Assembly (NCBI RefSeq): GCF_024166365.1
Contig: NC_064820.1
Coordinates: 51,251,501-51,315,500 of the forward strand
Direction of reading: 5' to 3'
Length of the DNA: 64,000 nt
From: Elephas maximus indicus
Taxonomy: Eukaryota > Chordata > Mammalia > Proboscidea > Elephantidae
Of this stretch, positions 1 through 11,032 are shown in pieces. The translations under genes were made by a program, and so were the position numbers. Numbering within the stretch: position 1 is the first letter of the stretch; each line of letters begins with the position of its first letter. A model generated the notes under the pieces. It saw only the letters and a list, made by a program, of their open reading frames with translations. It searched no databases and was not told the origin of the DNA.

Positions 1-240
1 GTTGTTCACTTTGCTTGGAAGGAGAAATGGCCATATGTCTGATTGTATACTCAGTCATAGGCTGTGCCTGGATGGTCAGGGACTTGGAAGGAAAATGATA
101 GGAAAACTGGAGACAAGGATTTATGGGGAAGAGATATGTGGACACAGATCTCTGAATGGGCCAAAGAAATGAAGATATTTGTGTCTTATGTGAATGTTCA
201 CCAAAGGGTGACCTCATCATAGGAGGATTTTAACAATCAA

Positions 241-960
241 GTGGATAGGATGATGTGTTCTGTGGAAACCAGTTATCCTCTTTCCCCAGCTTCTCCAGTC
301 ATTGTTCAATGGGCTCATGAACAAAGTGGCCATGGCAGCAGGGAAGGAGGTTATGGATGGGCCCAGCAACATGGACTTCCACTCACCAAGGCTGATTTGG
401 CTACAGCCACCTTTGAGTGTCCAGTCTACCAGCAGTGGAGACTGACACTGGATACCCAATATGGAACCATCCCTCAAGGTGATCATCCAGCAACCTGGTG
501 GCAGGTTGATTACCTTGGACCACATCCATCATGAAAAGGGCAGCCTTTTGTTCTTACTGGAATAGGCATTCTGGGTATGGATTTGTCTTCCCTGTGTGCA
601 ATGCTTCTGCCAAAACTACCATTCATGGACTTACAGAATACCTTATCCACCATCATGTATATCACACAGTATTGGCTTGGCTCAAGGGACTCACTTCACA
701 AAAAATGAAGTGCAGCAGTGGGCCCATGCTCATGGAATTCAATGGTGTTACCATATTCCCCATCACTTTGAAGCAGCTGGCTTGATAGAATGATGGAATG
801 GCCTTCTAAAGACACAATTACAGTGCCAGCTAGGTTGCAATACTTTGCAGGGTTGGGGCACTGTTCTCAAGGAGGCTGTATATGCTCTAAGCCAGCATCC
901 AATACATGGTGCTGTTTCTCCTACAGCCAGGATTCATGGGTCCAGGAATTAAGGGGTGGA
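241..960 (+). pseudogene. Broken retroviral integrase (ERV-L class)
   Basis: This stretch encodes integrase, the enzyme that joins retroviral DNA to the host chromosome. The N-terminal zinc finger keeps its two histidines (QWAHEQSGH), but the second cysteine of the CxxC pair is a tyrosine (ECPVYQ). Of the DDE catalytic triad, the first Asp is present (WWQVDYLGP), the second lies where the sequence reads LAQGTHF with Ala in place of Asp, and the Glu is present (HFEAAGLIE). The coding frame changes at about 534 and again at about 680, and stops follow 793. Loss of a catalytic Asp plus frameshifts makes this copy inactive. Identification as integrase is firm; the family assignment is by domain order. 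Confidence 0.82.
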
Positions 961-1039
961 AATGGGAGTGGCACCACTCACTATTACTCCTTGTGACCCA
1001 CTCGCAAGATTTTTGCTTCCTTTCCCCTCGACCTTGTGC

Positions 1040-1231
1040 TCTGTGGGTCTAGAGATCTTAGTTCCAAAGGGTGGAATGCTCCTACCTGGAGACATCACTG
1101 ATTCCATTGAACTGGAAGCTAAGAATGCCACCCGGCCACTTTGGGCTCCTTATGCCTCTGGATCAACAGAAAAAGCATGGCGTTACCATGATGGCTGGTG
1201 TGACTCATCCTGATTATCCTGGTACTGGAAG
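1040..1231 (+). pseudogene. dUTPase-like domain remnant after integrase
   Basis: The frame starting at 956 runs on from the integrase C-terminus into a segment reading GLEILVPKGGMLLPGDITDSIELE, which resembles the start of a retroviral dUTPase (dUTP to dUMP plus pyrophosphate). The frame then degrades and stops at 1213, so only the first part of the domain survives. Its place directly after integrase is what suggests ERV-L. The domain is too short to check the catalytic motifs. Confidence 0.55.
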
Positions 1232-1249
1232 AACTAGATAAACATATGA

Positions 1250-2285
1250 AAAACTAACCTTTTACTGCACCTCACACAATACACAAATACCAATTTTAAA
1301 TCATTTATCTACTTAAAACATAAAAGCTAAAATTGTAAAGCTCCTACAAGAAAACATAAAAGAATATTTTCTTAAATTTGGAGAAGAGCTTTTTAGCATT
1401 GAAATAAAAAATTGCAATAGCCATAAAAGAAAATTAAAAAAATGATAATTTGTATTACCTTAAGATAAAAACTCTGGTTCATCAAAAGCTACAATTAATA
1501 AAATGTAAGGGCAATCTTGATCCCCCCCCCCAAAAATCCTGATATTGGTAGAAAATATTAAAAACCCATATATCTGACCAAGGACTTGTATCTACGGTAT
1601 ATAAAGAATTCCCATATATGAAAAGACAAACAATCTAATTAAAAATGAGTAAAAGACTTGAAAACATATTTCAAAAAATTAGATACCATTACTTCTCAGG
1701 TAACTTCAAATTAAAATGACAGTTAGATAAGGTTTTACATTCTCTAGAATAACTAAGTAAAAGTTAAAAAAGTGGTAACACCAAATGCTGACAAAGATTT
1801 GGAGCAACTGGGACTCTCTCCCATTTCCAATGGTACTTTAAATTTTAAAACCACTTTAGTAAACTTTTTACTTACCCTACAACAAGGTAACTCCACTTCT
1901 AGGTATTTACCATTAAGAAATGAAGCACATGTTCACAAAATGGCCCAAAGCTGAAAAGAACCCAAATGTACATCAAGGAGATAATAGATGAAGCTCAAGA
2001 CACAATACTGAGCAAAAGTATCAAGATATCAAAGAGTACATACATTTTTCAATACATATGAAATTTAAAAACAGGAAAAAAGCCAAATCTTTGGTTATAT
2101 AAGTAGAACAATGTCATGGAGGAGGTATGGGTTTGACTGGAAATAGGCATGAGGAAACTTTCCAAGGTGGTGGACATATTCTACATTTGGTTGGGGATAT
2201 GGTTAACGGATATAAATGTTTGTCAAAAGTTTATGGAATTATATCTTTAAGATATATGGATTATACTATATGATGATGTCACATC
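1250..2285 (+). mobile_element. Old L1 (L1M-type) 3' end
   Basis: A degraded LINE-1 tail in sense orientation. Recognisable pieces include the ORF2 end around 1575-1640, the stretch around 1790-1950 that matches the usual L1M ORF2/3' UTR boundary (TAGGTATTTACC near 1900), and the 3' UTR end at about 2150-2280 (tggtggacatattctacat... ttatggaattatat). No frame is open for more than about 60 codons. A C-run sits at 1521-1531. Subfamily not assigned. Confidence 0.7.
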
Positions 2286-2754
2286 AAAAGAAAGTTTATG
2301 ATTTTTTTAAGAACTAATCCTAAAACATTACCTCCCCTCATAAAAATATACAAAGCATTGATTGAGGAGGAGTCCAAAATGGGTGAAATTATTAGATATC
2401 TCATAAATCTAAGAGGCTCTGAAGCCTTAAAAGGAAGATATAAACAGAGCAATGTCAGAGAACGACCCTGACATTCCACCTGGTAATGAGCATGACGAAT
2501 GGCCAGTTAACCATTGATATCCTCAGGATGTCTTTACCTCAACAAAGTTGTTAACAAATACAATTATAAAACAATTTTTCATATTTTCTGTAAGGACACA
2601 TATATGCAAATAAGTTAACTGAAAAAGCTTACACACCAAGTTAATAAATGCACCTCTAAGAAAGAAAAGAGGGACGAGAATAGAAAATATTGTTCTCAAA
2701 ATACACTTTATGGTAATGTTTTCATTTTTATACAAGTAGCAGGTATTTGTGTAC
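2286..2754. other. No feature recognised
   Basis: AT-rich sequence of about 470 bases between an old L1 tail and a SINE. I see no repeat family, open frame of note or RNA gene here. Confidence 0.5.
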
Positions 2755-2765
2755 TATTAGTAAAT

Positions 2766-4416
2766 TAATGGGGACATTGGTGGTTCAGTGATAGAATTCT
2801 TGCCTTTCATGTAGAGACCTGGGTTTGATTTTGGCCAGTACACTTCATTCACAGCCGCCACCTATCTGTCAGTGGAGGGTTGCTGGTTGCTGTGATGGTG
2901 AACCAATCCAACTGAATGTGGAAATTATCAAACAATATCATTAATACCACACTCAAGTAAAATTTTGCTGAAGATCATTCAAGAGCAGCTGCAGCAGTAT
3001 ATCGACAGGGAGCTGCCAGGAATTTAAGCCGGATTCCGAAGAGGACGTGGAACGGTGGGTATCATTGCTGATGTCAGATGGATCCTGGCTGAAAGCAGAG
3101 AATACCAGAAGATGTTTACCTGTGTTTTATTGACTATGCAAGGGATTCAGCTGTGTGGATCATAACAAATTATGGCTAAAATTGCAAAGAATGGGAATTC
3201 AGGGACACTTACTTGTGCATATGAGGAAACAGTACATACATCAAGAGGCAGTTGTTGCAAGAAAACAAGGGAATACTAAGTGGTTTAAAATCAGGAAAGG
3301 TGTGTGTCAGTGTTGTATCCTTTCACCGTAGCTATTCAATCTGTATACTGAGGAAATAATCTGAGAATCGGGACTGTATGAAGAAGAAAGGGGCATCAGG
3401 GTTGGAGGAAGACTCATTAACAACCTATATTATGCAATGACAAAACCTTGCTTGGTGAAAGTGAATAAGACTTGAAGTACTTACTGATGAAGATCAAAGA
3501 CCACAGCCTTCAGTTTGGATTACAGCATCAACACGAAGAAAACAAAAATCTTCACAACTAGGCCAACAAGCAACATCGTGACAAATAAAGAAAAGATTGA
3601 AGTTGTCAAGGACTTCATTTTACTTGGATCCACAATCAATACCCATGGAAGCAGCAGTCAAGAAATCAAAAGACTCATTGCACTGGGCACATCTGCTGCA
3701 AAAGACCTCTTTAAAGTGTTGAAAAGCAAAGATGTCACCTTGAAGACTAAGGTGCGCCTGACCCAAGCCATAGTATTTTCAATCACCTCATATGCATGCG
3801 AAAGCTGGACAATGAATAAGGAAGACTGAAGAAGAATTGATGCCTTTGAATTGTGGTGTTGGCAAAGAATATTGAGTATACCAGGGACTGCTGAAAGAAA
3901 GAACAAATCTGTCTGGGAAGAAGTACAACCAGAATGCTCCTTGGAAGCAAGGATGGCGAGACTACGTCTTACATACTTTAGACATGTTATCAGAAGGGAT
4001 CAGTCCCTGGAGAAGGACATCATGGTTGGTAAAGTACAGGGTCAGCAAAAAAGAGGAAACCCTTGACAAGATGGACTGACACAATGAGCAACAATGGGCT
4101 CAAGCATAACAACTGTGCGCGTGGCACAGGGCTGGGCAGCATTTCGTTCTGTAGTACATAGGGTCCCTATGAGTCAGCGCCTAACAACAACAACATGATG
4201 CTGAACAGGTTTCAGTGGAGCTTGCACACTAAAACAGACTAGGGAAAAAGGACTGGCAATTTGCTTTTGAAAATCAGCCAATGAAATCTCTATGGATCAC
4301 AACTGTCCCATCTGCAACCAACCATAAGAATGGCACATGACCAGGCAGTATTTCATTCCATTGTGCATGGGGTCACCATGAGTTAGGGGCCAACTTGACA
4401 GCTAACAACGAGGGTG
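2766..4416 (+). mobile_element. tRNA-Gly-headed SINE, split by an RTE insertion
   Basis: The left half (2766-2903) begins with a tRNA-Gly-like head: A box 'tggttcagtga' and a degenerate B box 'gggtttgatttt'. The right half (4196-4416) continues the same element with 'ctgaacaggtttcagtgg' and ends in the RTE-like 3' tail (catggggtcaccatgagt... cagctaacaac). The whole is flanked by an 11-bp TSD, tattagtaaat at 2755-2765 and tattaataaat at 4417-4427 (one mismatch). The body resembles the RTE 5' untranslated region and the tail resembles the RTE 3' end, so it is a composite RTE-dependent SINE. It is not a functional tRNA gene. Confidence 0.82.
2904..4195 (+). mobile_element. RTE/BovB-clade LINE fragment (copy A), inserted in a SINE
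   Basis: A 5'-truncated RTE in sense orientation. It starts in the reverse transcriptase region just after the 'KKGDPTECGNY' motif area and runs to the 3' end (cctaacaacaacaac). The longest open piece, 3515-3829, encodes the post-RT segment (STINTHGSSSQEIKRLIALGTSAAKDLF). The part that should carry the YADD motif (about 3420-3450) is damaged by a small deletion. The insertion duplicated 11 bases of the host SINE: tgatggtgaac at 2893-2903 and tgatgctgaac at 4196-4206, one mismatch. Dead copy. Confidence 0.88.
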
Positions 4417-4427
4417 TATTAATAAAT

Positions 4428-5845
4428 AATTCTCAAAAGTTACTTTCCTATAAGAGAATTCCTCCACATCAGACCTATTAAATGACTTCTACAAAGTTTC
4501 ACATTTCTCTTTCTTCTCATTCAAATGTCTCAACACCAAACCTTGCTGAAAAACTGGGTGAGTATGTCTAGAGTGTATTCTTGCCAAATGTAAAGTGGAA
4601 ATCCTGAGACATGCACTAGACTACTGCCCAAAATGCATTCAGCAGTAACTTGATCTTCAAATAATCTAAGGTAATAGGCAGCAGAGAATGTGTCCTGCTC
4701 ACTCTTACTGAGCTGTAGATTCTATTAATAGTTCCAAGGGCTATTTTATGAGAGAGCTAGGTAGTTGCTTCCACGGTCGGTACCTGGCTTACCTTCTTTT
4801 CTCTTTACTTCTTTTCCCATCACCAGCCAAAACAACTGGCAGCTAGAAATTCCACTCCTGTGTCAAATTAAAATTAGTAAGGATTAAACAAAAATACCAA
4901 CATAAACCCATTTGGATATATAAAAGATATGTTACTTAATGTGTGATATGCCTGAAAAATCTAAAAGATTAAATGAAAGACCTTTAATATGAATAATCTG
5001 AAAGAACATGAACTACTAAGCTACAGCCACAAAGAATCTACTTCTATAACTCCACAAAAAAAGTTTCAATTTAATGAATGTATTAAGATTATACTAGACA
5101 TTTTTTCCATTGCTTATAGAACACACAGTGCTTCACTTCAAGTATTTTCCTTCTCCTCTAAGTTCAGTAGAATTTAATTCATAACATCTTGAATTTCCAA
5201 ATTAAAATCCCTTTTAATTAAAGAATTTCAATCAGCCATAGAGACAAAAAATGCTATATTTTCTAAACACAAGTGATTACAATATTTATCAAAGCTATAT
5301 CTATATTTAAATGGAAAGGTCTAAAAATAAAATAAAGCAGGATTCTGTGGGCTAGAAAAAAGTTAGTCTAAGGCATTTCCTCTTAATAAACTAGGATCAC
5401 CTTAGGACCAGACATGTGAAATGATTTCACCAAATTAAAAATTCAAGGGTTTAAAATTTATTCTCCTTTCCCAAAGGTGAATTGGAAAGCTATGTTCTTA
5501 ACTAAACAACAGAATGTAATTGCATTTATCTGTAAAGCTTTAAGGTTCCACTTTATTTTTCCAAATGACCAGGTGGGATATTGAATTAATGTGAATGACT
5601 GGGAGATATGAGAAACCAAAGAATTTTCAATCAACTATTAATTACTGATCACCTATTTTGCATACACATTAATCTAGGAGCCTAGGAGCATACATGCTGG
5701 TTATTAAAAAAGTCTCCTGCCTCAGGGGACTTCCAATGTAAAATAAAGTATATGTGACAATGTGACAAAGTGGCATCTTGGGTGTATCCTCTACATCATA
5801 CTAACTTGTCATCAAATTTAGAGAAGGTCATTTTTATGGAGGACT
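4428..5845. other. AT-rich sequence, nothing recognised
   Basis: About 1.4 kb with no repeat I can name and no convincing coding region. The only open frame (4989-5177, 62 codons) has no recognisable motif. Confidence 0.5.
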
Positions 5846-5856
5846 ATAGCCGTCAG

Positions 5857-6477
5857 TTATGATGCTGTCAAATATTTCATTTTCTTGGGTCCACAATCAA
5901 CACCCATGTAAACAGCAGTCAAGAAATTAAATGATATATTTCATTGGGCAAATCTGCTGCAAAAGACTTCTTTAAAATGCTAAAAAGCAAAGATGTCCCT
6001 TTGAGGACTAAGATGCACCTGACCCAAGCTATGGTATTTTCAATTGCCTCATATACATGTAGAAATGGACACTAAATAAGGAAGACTGGAGAATAATTGA
6101 CGCCTTTGTATAATGTCATTGGTGAAGAATATTGAATATACCATGAACCGCCAGAAGAGTGAAGAAATCTGTCTTGGAAGAAGTACAGCCAGAATGCTCC
6201 TTGGAATGAAGGATGGCAAGACTTTGTCTTAAGTACTTTGGACATGCTATCATGAGGGAGCAGTACCTAGGGCAGGACATCATGCTTTGCAAAGTAGAGG
6301 GTCAGCAAAAAACAGGAAGATCATCAGTGAGATGAATTGACACAGTGGCTGCAACAATAGGTTCAAATATAGCAATGTTGGTGAGGATGGCACAGGATCG
6401 GGCAGTGTTCCTTTCTGTTGTGTGTGGGGCCTCTGTGAGGCTGAACCAACTTGACAGAACCTAAAAACAATGACAGC
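5857..6477 (+). mobile_element. RTE LINE fragment (copy B), 3' end only
   Basis: Sense RTE sequence from the post-RT segment ('ttcattttcttgggtccacaatc') to the 3' end near 6477. The coding sequence is interrupted throughout. Imperfect 11-bp direct repeats flank it: atagccgtcag at 5846-5856 and atagccattag at 6478-6488. It is the first of several elements sitting side by side at what looks like the same target site. Confidence 0.85.
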
Positions 6478-6485
6478 ATAGCCAT

Positions 6486-6871
6486 TAGAAAGAACCCTGG
6501 TGGTACAACAGATAAGCACTTGGCTACTAACTGAAAGGCTGGCCCTTCAAATCCACCTAGTGGCTCTGCGGGAGAAAAGACCTGCTGATCTGCTCTTGTA
6601 AATGTTACAGCCTAGAAAACCCTGTGGGGCAGTTCTATTCTGTTCCTCTGAGTCAGAACAGGGAAACCCTGGTGGCGTAGTGGTTAAGTGCTACAGCTGT
6701 AACCAAAAGGTCGGCAGTTCAAATCCACCAGGCGCGCCTTGGAAACTCTGTGGGGCAGTTCTACTCTGTCCTATAGGGTCACTATGAGTTGGAATCGACT
6801 CGACAGCACTGGTTTTTTTTTTGGGGGGGGGGAGTCAGAATAGACTTGAAGGCACCCAACAAGAAAAACAA
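6486..6871 (+). mobile_element. AfroSINE-type SINE, split by a second SINE
   Basis: Left part 6486-6658 and right part 6832-6871. It begins 'ccctggtggtacaac', has the middle type 'gagaaaagacctgctgatctg', and ends 'gagtcagaatagacttgaaggcacccaacaa'. The direct repeat catagccat occurs at 6477-6485 and 6872-6880, which is its TSD. It is interrupted by another SINE of the same superfamily and orientation. Confidence 0.85.
6659..6831 (+). mobile_element. AfroSINE-type SINE nested in a SINE
   Basis: A near-complete short-body copy: 'gaaaccctggtggcgtagtgg' head, 'caggcgcgccttggaaactc' body, and 'ctatgagttggaatcgact' tail followed by a T-run and a G-run. It is flanked by the perfect 9-bp TSD gagtcagaa (6650-6658 and 6832-6840), taken from the host SINE's own tail. 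Confidence 0.9.
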
Positions 6872-6880
6872 CATAGCCAT

Positions 6881-7086
6881 CACAGACTCCCTCCATAATG
6901 TAAACGGTTAACACGCTCCTCTGCTAACCAAAATCCTGGAGGTTCAAGTCCACTCACAGATGCCTTGGAAGAAAGGCTGGTGATCTGCTTCTGTGAAATC
7001 AGCTATTGAAAATCCCATGGAGCACAGTTCTATTTTGACACAAAGGGGGCTGCAATGAGTTGGAATCGACTTAATGGCAACTGGTT
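6881..7086 (+). mobile_element. AfroSINE-type SINE (long body)
   Basis: Head is diverged; the body includes 'gaagaaaggctggtgatctgc' and 'cagctattgaaaatcc', and the tail reads 'atgagttggaatcgactta'. The sequence just after it, ataatcattag (7087-7097), is a diverged copy of the atagccattag motif that precedes the neighbouring SINE and RTE, so it may be the far TSD. Confidence 0.8.
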
Positions 7087-7329
7087 ATAATCATTAGGAA
7101 GTGAGTCATGAACTGGAACTTAGAAGGTGGGTGGGAGATCCAGAGGTGAAGAGGATGAAGAAGGATACCAGGCAAAGACAACCCCCAACCATCAATGAAA
7201 CAGAATTCAGAATGAGTGTGTTGTTGTGCTGGATAATACGTGTCTTTCCTCATGGACGAGAATGCTGTGCATAGATAGGGGAGTAAAGGTAGGTAGGACA
7301 GGTAAGCTAGGGTCGCGTAATGGAAGCAT

Positions 7330-8110
7330 TAAACCCAGGCAGAGGAATTAAACTTAATATGATAGAAAATAGGGAGCTCTCGAAGTTTTCTGAAGAAAAG
7401 AGAGACGTTATATGTAGTAGGTCAAAATCAAGCTGACACTGATATTTTTAACAGGGAATTTCTCTAAACAATTCTATTGTAGCAATGTAAGACTCTGGAT
7501 GGGAGGAAGTAACACTGAATTAAAAATTCCAACAAAATGTTGATTTGCTTTAATTACTAATTACATGTGTCTAAAAAAATTTTTTTTAAGAAAGGTGTGC
7601 ATTCAAAATATTGTCTCACCCTCAGTCCCATATAAGTAGATAAACTGATAGGTATAGGAGGAGGACATCATGAGTTCACCTTTGAACATGTTCAATTGTG
7701 ATTACAGCAGAGAAGCCATTTAAAATATCAGGAGGTATATACAGACAGGCAGAGCTTAGATGAGAAAAGATCTGGAAATGCAGATTTGAAAACCATCAAC
7801 ACAGTTAAAAAGTGAGGACATAGAACACAGGACAGAGGTCCAAACCCTGAAACTTGGAAACGTTAGTTAAAGGAAGAGGAGCCAGCAAAGGAAACAAAGA
7901 AGGATTAATCAGGGAAGCAGGAAGCGAACCAGGACATTATTTCACAGGAGTCAATGGAGTATGGCAGTTCAAGACGGGAGTGGCCACTAATGCTGCAGAA
8001 TCATCAAAGAGAATGTGAACAAATAACTAGCCCCTGGGTTTTGCAATTACAAACAAAAAGTCATCGGTGACCTAGAAAGAATACACATTGTGAAGTCTGT
8101 CAAACCACAT
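7330..8110 (+). repeat. Old mammalian-wide interspersed repeat, family not named
   Basis: Purine-rich sequence with blocks I recognise from a widespread old mammalian repeat: 'gggagctctcgaagttttctgaagaaaag', 'tttgaacatgttcaattgtg' and 'gaggagccagcaaaggaaac' occur in the expected order. Two further segments of the same family appear at 21480-21760 and 43100-43420. I cannot give a reliable family name. No coding capacity. Confidence 0.45.
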
Positions 8111-8300
8111 GCTAAAAAAGCAACCTGTGATTTACCCTAGCATTTAAAGTGTGGTTTCTGTTTCTCTCTGATAGAGAGAAAGCTAGTTTATTTGGCATTT
8201 TTATTGTTATCCATTGCCTTCTGCCTCAACACATCTGTAGTAATGTGAAAATGTGTTCAAAACAATAGCCCGAAGATATACAAAGGTGATTTTATATCAT

Positions 8301-8318
8301 CACACACACACACACACA
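8301..8318. repeat. (CA)9 microsatellite
   Basis: Uninterrupted CA dinucleotides over 18 bases. Confidence 0.95.
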
Positions 8319-8428
8319 AAGGCAATGGAATACAGCATTATACACAATTGCCTTTTTGCAAAGCCATAGGTGCAGATGATCCAAAGGTTGCCTAATGAAA
8401 TTAGGAATTTCATATCATAAATATTCAA

Positions 8429-8647
8429 CCAAAACCAAAACCAAACAAACCCGTTGCCATCAAGTCAATTCTAACTCATAAAAACCCTATAGAACAGAGT
8501 AGAACAGCCCCACAGGGTTTCTGAGGCAGTAAGTCTTTACAGAAGCATACTGCCACATCTTTCTCCCACAGAGCAGCTGGTGGGTTTGAACTGCTCACCT
8601 TTTAGTTTGCAGTCCAGCACTTAACCACTGTGCCACCAGGGTTCCCT
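8429..8647 (-). mobile_element. AfroSINE-type SINE, minus strand
   Basis: The reverse complement starts 'ggaaccctggtggcacagtgg' and ends with the shared tail (here 'ccgttgccatcaagtcaatt' on the plus strand) plus an A/C-rich end. The TSD is perfect over 12 bases: ataaatattcaa at 8417-8428 and 8648-8659. Confidence 0.92.
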
Positions 8648-8659
8648 ATAAATATTCAA

Positions 8660-10129
8660 AGTCACTCAGAAATAGTCAAAAGTGAGAATCCAAAATTCAC
8701 AAATGCCAAGATTGACTATACTGGCTTAGTTTTAGTGTATTTCACTGTGTTACCATTCTTTTTGTCAAATAAGCACTCTGTCTTAAACAGAGTATTTGAT
8801 TCACCAGAGCACAGTACCCTAAAGAGTTAACTGTGTTTGGAAGAGATGGGGAGTAAGTTAGAAATCCATGGCTGTTCAATTAATTGCAGAATGGTTTTCA
8901 CAGGCCTGTAATTTTTTTTCTACTTTTCCTAACAAAGCTAAATTGCTTCATCTCCAATATTACAAAAACTTCATTAAAGTTGGAAACAAAATGAATAATA
9001 TCCCCGGGAAATAACTTTCTCTTGATCAAAATGCAGTTCTTTGACAAAAAGTATTGTCTTGGAAGCAACCTGACTTCTTCCACCAGCTTTGCCAAACTCC
9101 ACCACCTCAGCAGAGTCCCTTAACCATTTCAATTGTTAATTTTCCTGTCTTTCAAATAAAAATCATGAATCTAGCTCTATTTAACTTGTAGAATTTGTAT
9201 GAGGAAAAAATAATGAGAAATTAATATAAAAAACTCTGACAAGTTAAAAGTTATTAGCCCTTAGAGAATCATTTTTTCCATGATTATTATTTAACAATGT
9301 TAACATGTTCCCATATGTATTTTTGTGAAAACAATCTAGTTCTGCTGCCAATTCTGACAAAACTAAAGCCTTAGAGCAATTGATTATTCAAAGGATAACA
9401 TAGGTTTGATTTTTTTGTTTGGTTTTTTCAAGGAGAAAATATATGGTTATAACATTCTAATTCGCTCTTGTCAAATGGACGGTGCAACTAGAAGGCTGAA
9501 AGAAAATGCACCATACCTCTTGTCTTCTTTTTTCCCTTCTTTTCAGCTTGTCCACCTTTGTAGCATGCCTCTCTTCTTAATTCTCTTTCTTTCCATAACT
9601 GCATTAGGATGTTTATATTAGCTGTCAGAGTGCAGTAAGCCCCAAAGCCACAGGCAGCCTGGCTAGTTTGAGGGGGATATGGCAGGGGTCCGGTTAGAGG
9701 GTTTTGTCGTTGGCCTGAGTAAATGTTCACAATCATACTTTAAAATTCCCCGCACCCAAAAAGTTTGTTTTGTGTTTGTATGCACTCTAAGCAGCCTCCT
9801 TATTACATGAAGCGTTACTCCTCATTGCATATGACCATTAACATCTGACTGCCGCCCATGGAGTGGGGTTGTGTACTTACTCCCTAGGAACAGGCAAGAA
9901 TTTATACAAAGACTGTGGAAGTGCTAGGGTCAATAGGTCACCCTAGCTGTCTTAATTAGGTACTAATTGGCCATTGTGAATGAAAGTGTTTCATTCTGAG
10001 CAAAATTAACTAAATAATTTGAGTCAGTCTGGTTTTAGCATTAAGCAACTACTCCTGTATTTCTAGACAGCTGTTTATTTCTCTCTTTTTTTAATAACCC
10101 CAGGATATTTCAGAGAACAAGTCATTAAT
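8660..10129. other. No feature recognised
   Basis: About 1.5 kb of AT-rich sequence. Short open frames occur (for example 9406-9621 and its antisense 9488-9736) but none has a motif or a composition that suggests a gene. Confidence 0.5.
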
Positions 10130-10326
10130 TGGAGTCCCTGGGTGGTGGTACAAATGGTGGTGGTCGTGCTTGGCTGCTAAACAAAAGGTTGGAGGTTCTA
10201 GTCCACCCAGAGGCCTGGAGATCTACTTCCAAAAAATCAGGCATTGAAAACCCTGTAGAGTACAGTTCTATTCTGACACACAGGATCTCCAAGAAGAGTA
10301 GGAATTGACTTGAGGGCAACTGGTAA
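10130..10326 (+). mobile_element. AfroSINE-type SINE (long body)
   Basis: Begins 'gtccctgggtggtggtacaaa', with a 'ggtggtggtcgtgct' expansion in the head. The body has 'ggcctggagatctacttcc' and the tail ends 'gaattgacttgagggcaactgg'. Confidence 0.85.
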
Positions 10327-10507
10327 ACTTGTAGTCCTTAATTACCTTAATTCTTCCTTACTGCTCTCTCTTTAAGAGTTCTTCTAAATGCACATACCGT
10401 TATCACCATACATTCTCATTGCACGCATTTAAATGTATTTTTGGGTGCAATGTATTATCCTTTACTTATACCCAAAATCAGGTCAAAAAAGTTTCTAAAA
10501 ATGTTTT

Positions 10508-10652
10508 CATGAGCTACAGCTGCTAACCCAAAGGACAGCAGTTTGAATCCACCAGGCGCTCCTTGGAAACCCTATGGGGCAGTTTTACTTGGTCCTATAG
10601 GGTCACTGTGAGTTGAAATAGACTCGATGGCAATGGATTTTTGGGGGGGGGG
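10508..10652 (+). mobile_element. AfroSINE-type SINE (short body), 5'-truncated
   Basis: Starts inside the tRNA-like head ('gagctacagctgctaaccc') and ends 'gttgaaatagactcgatggcaatgg' followed by a T-run and about ten G. The same T-then-G tail is present on the SINE ending at 6831. Confidence 0.85.
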
Positions 10653-10655
10653 GTT

Positions 10656-11032
10656 GATAACTTTTTTACATCTATGTTTTGCTCTTTCCAAGAGCATTTA
10701 TTAAGAGATAACAATAGCTAAAATCCAAGTATCGAAACAGAAACCTCAGAAGAACCCATTGCTGTTTGGTTTTAATTTTCAAAGTCCAAAAGCATCTAAG
10801 TTATTTTATCATTTCCTCTTATCTTTAATACTTCTACCAATTTATTTCAAGGAAATTTTAAACTTTCAAAGCATAACTGCTTAACTATCATTGAACCTTC
10901 TGTTTGACTATGGTTTTTAATCTATATCAGATTTTGAATAGTATTATATCTAAATGAATTTGGAGATTTTTTTTTCCTTCATATAGGACTAAGCACAAAG
11001 TTACTATTTAATTACGATTTTGATTTGAATTC
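10656..11032. other. No feature recognised
   Basis: About 380 AT-rich bases between a SINE and an old LTR; nothing recognised. Confidence 0.5.

Larger units (their letters stand above)
1..1235 (+). mobile_element. ERV-L-type endogenous retrovirus remnant: end of pol
   Basis: The three frames read together give the end of an RNase H-like domain (about 60-235), an integrase (about 241-960) and then a dUTPase-like stretch (about 1040-1230). A dUTPase placed downstream of integrase is the known arrangement of the ERV-L class, so I infer that class. No LTR, gag, protease or env is visible; the copy starts upstream of the window and stops near 1235, where an old L1 3' end begins. It is an ancient, non-functional relic with several frame changes and no single frame covering more than about 100 codons. 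Confidence 0.8.

Noticed and set aside
2766-2835. Possible tRNA-Gly gene
   Set aside because: The A and B boxes are recognisable, but the acceptor stem cannot close and the sequence continues straight into a SINE body bounded by a TSD.
8301-8318. Direct-repeat array resembling CRISPR
   Set aside because: A simple CA microsatellite in vertebrate DNA; no spaced repeats anywhere in the window.
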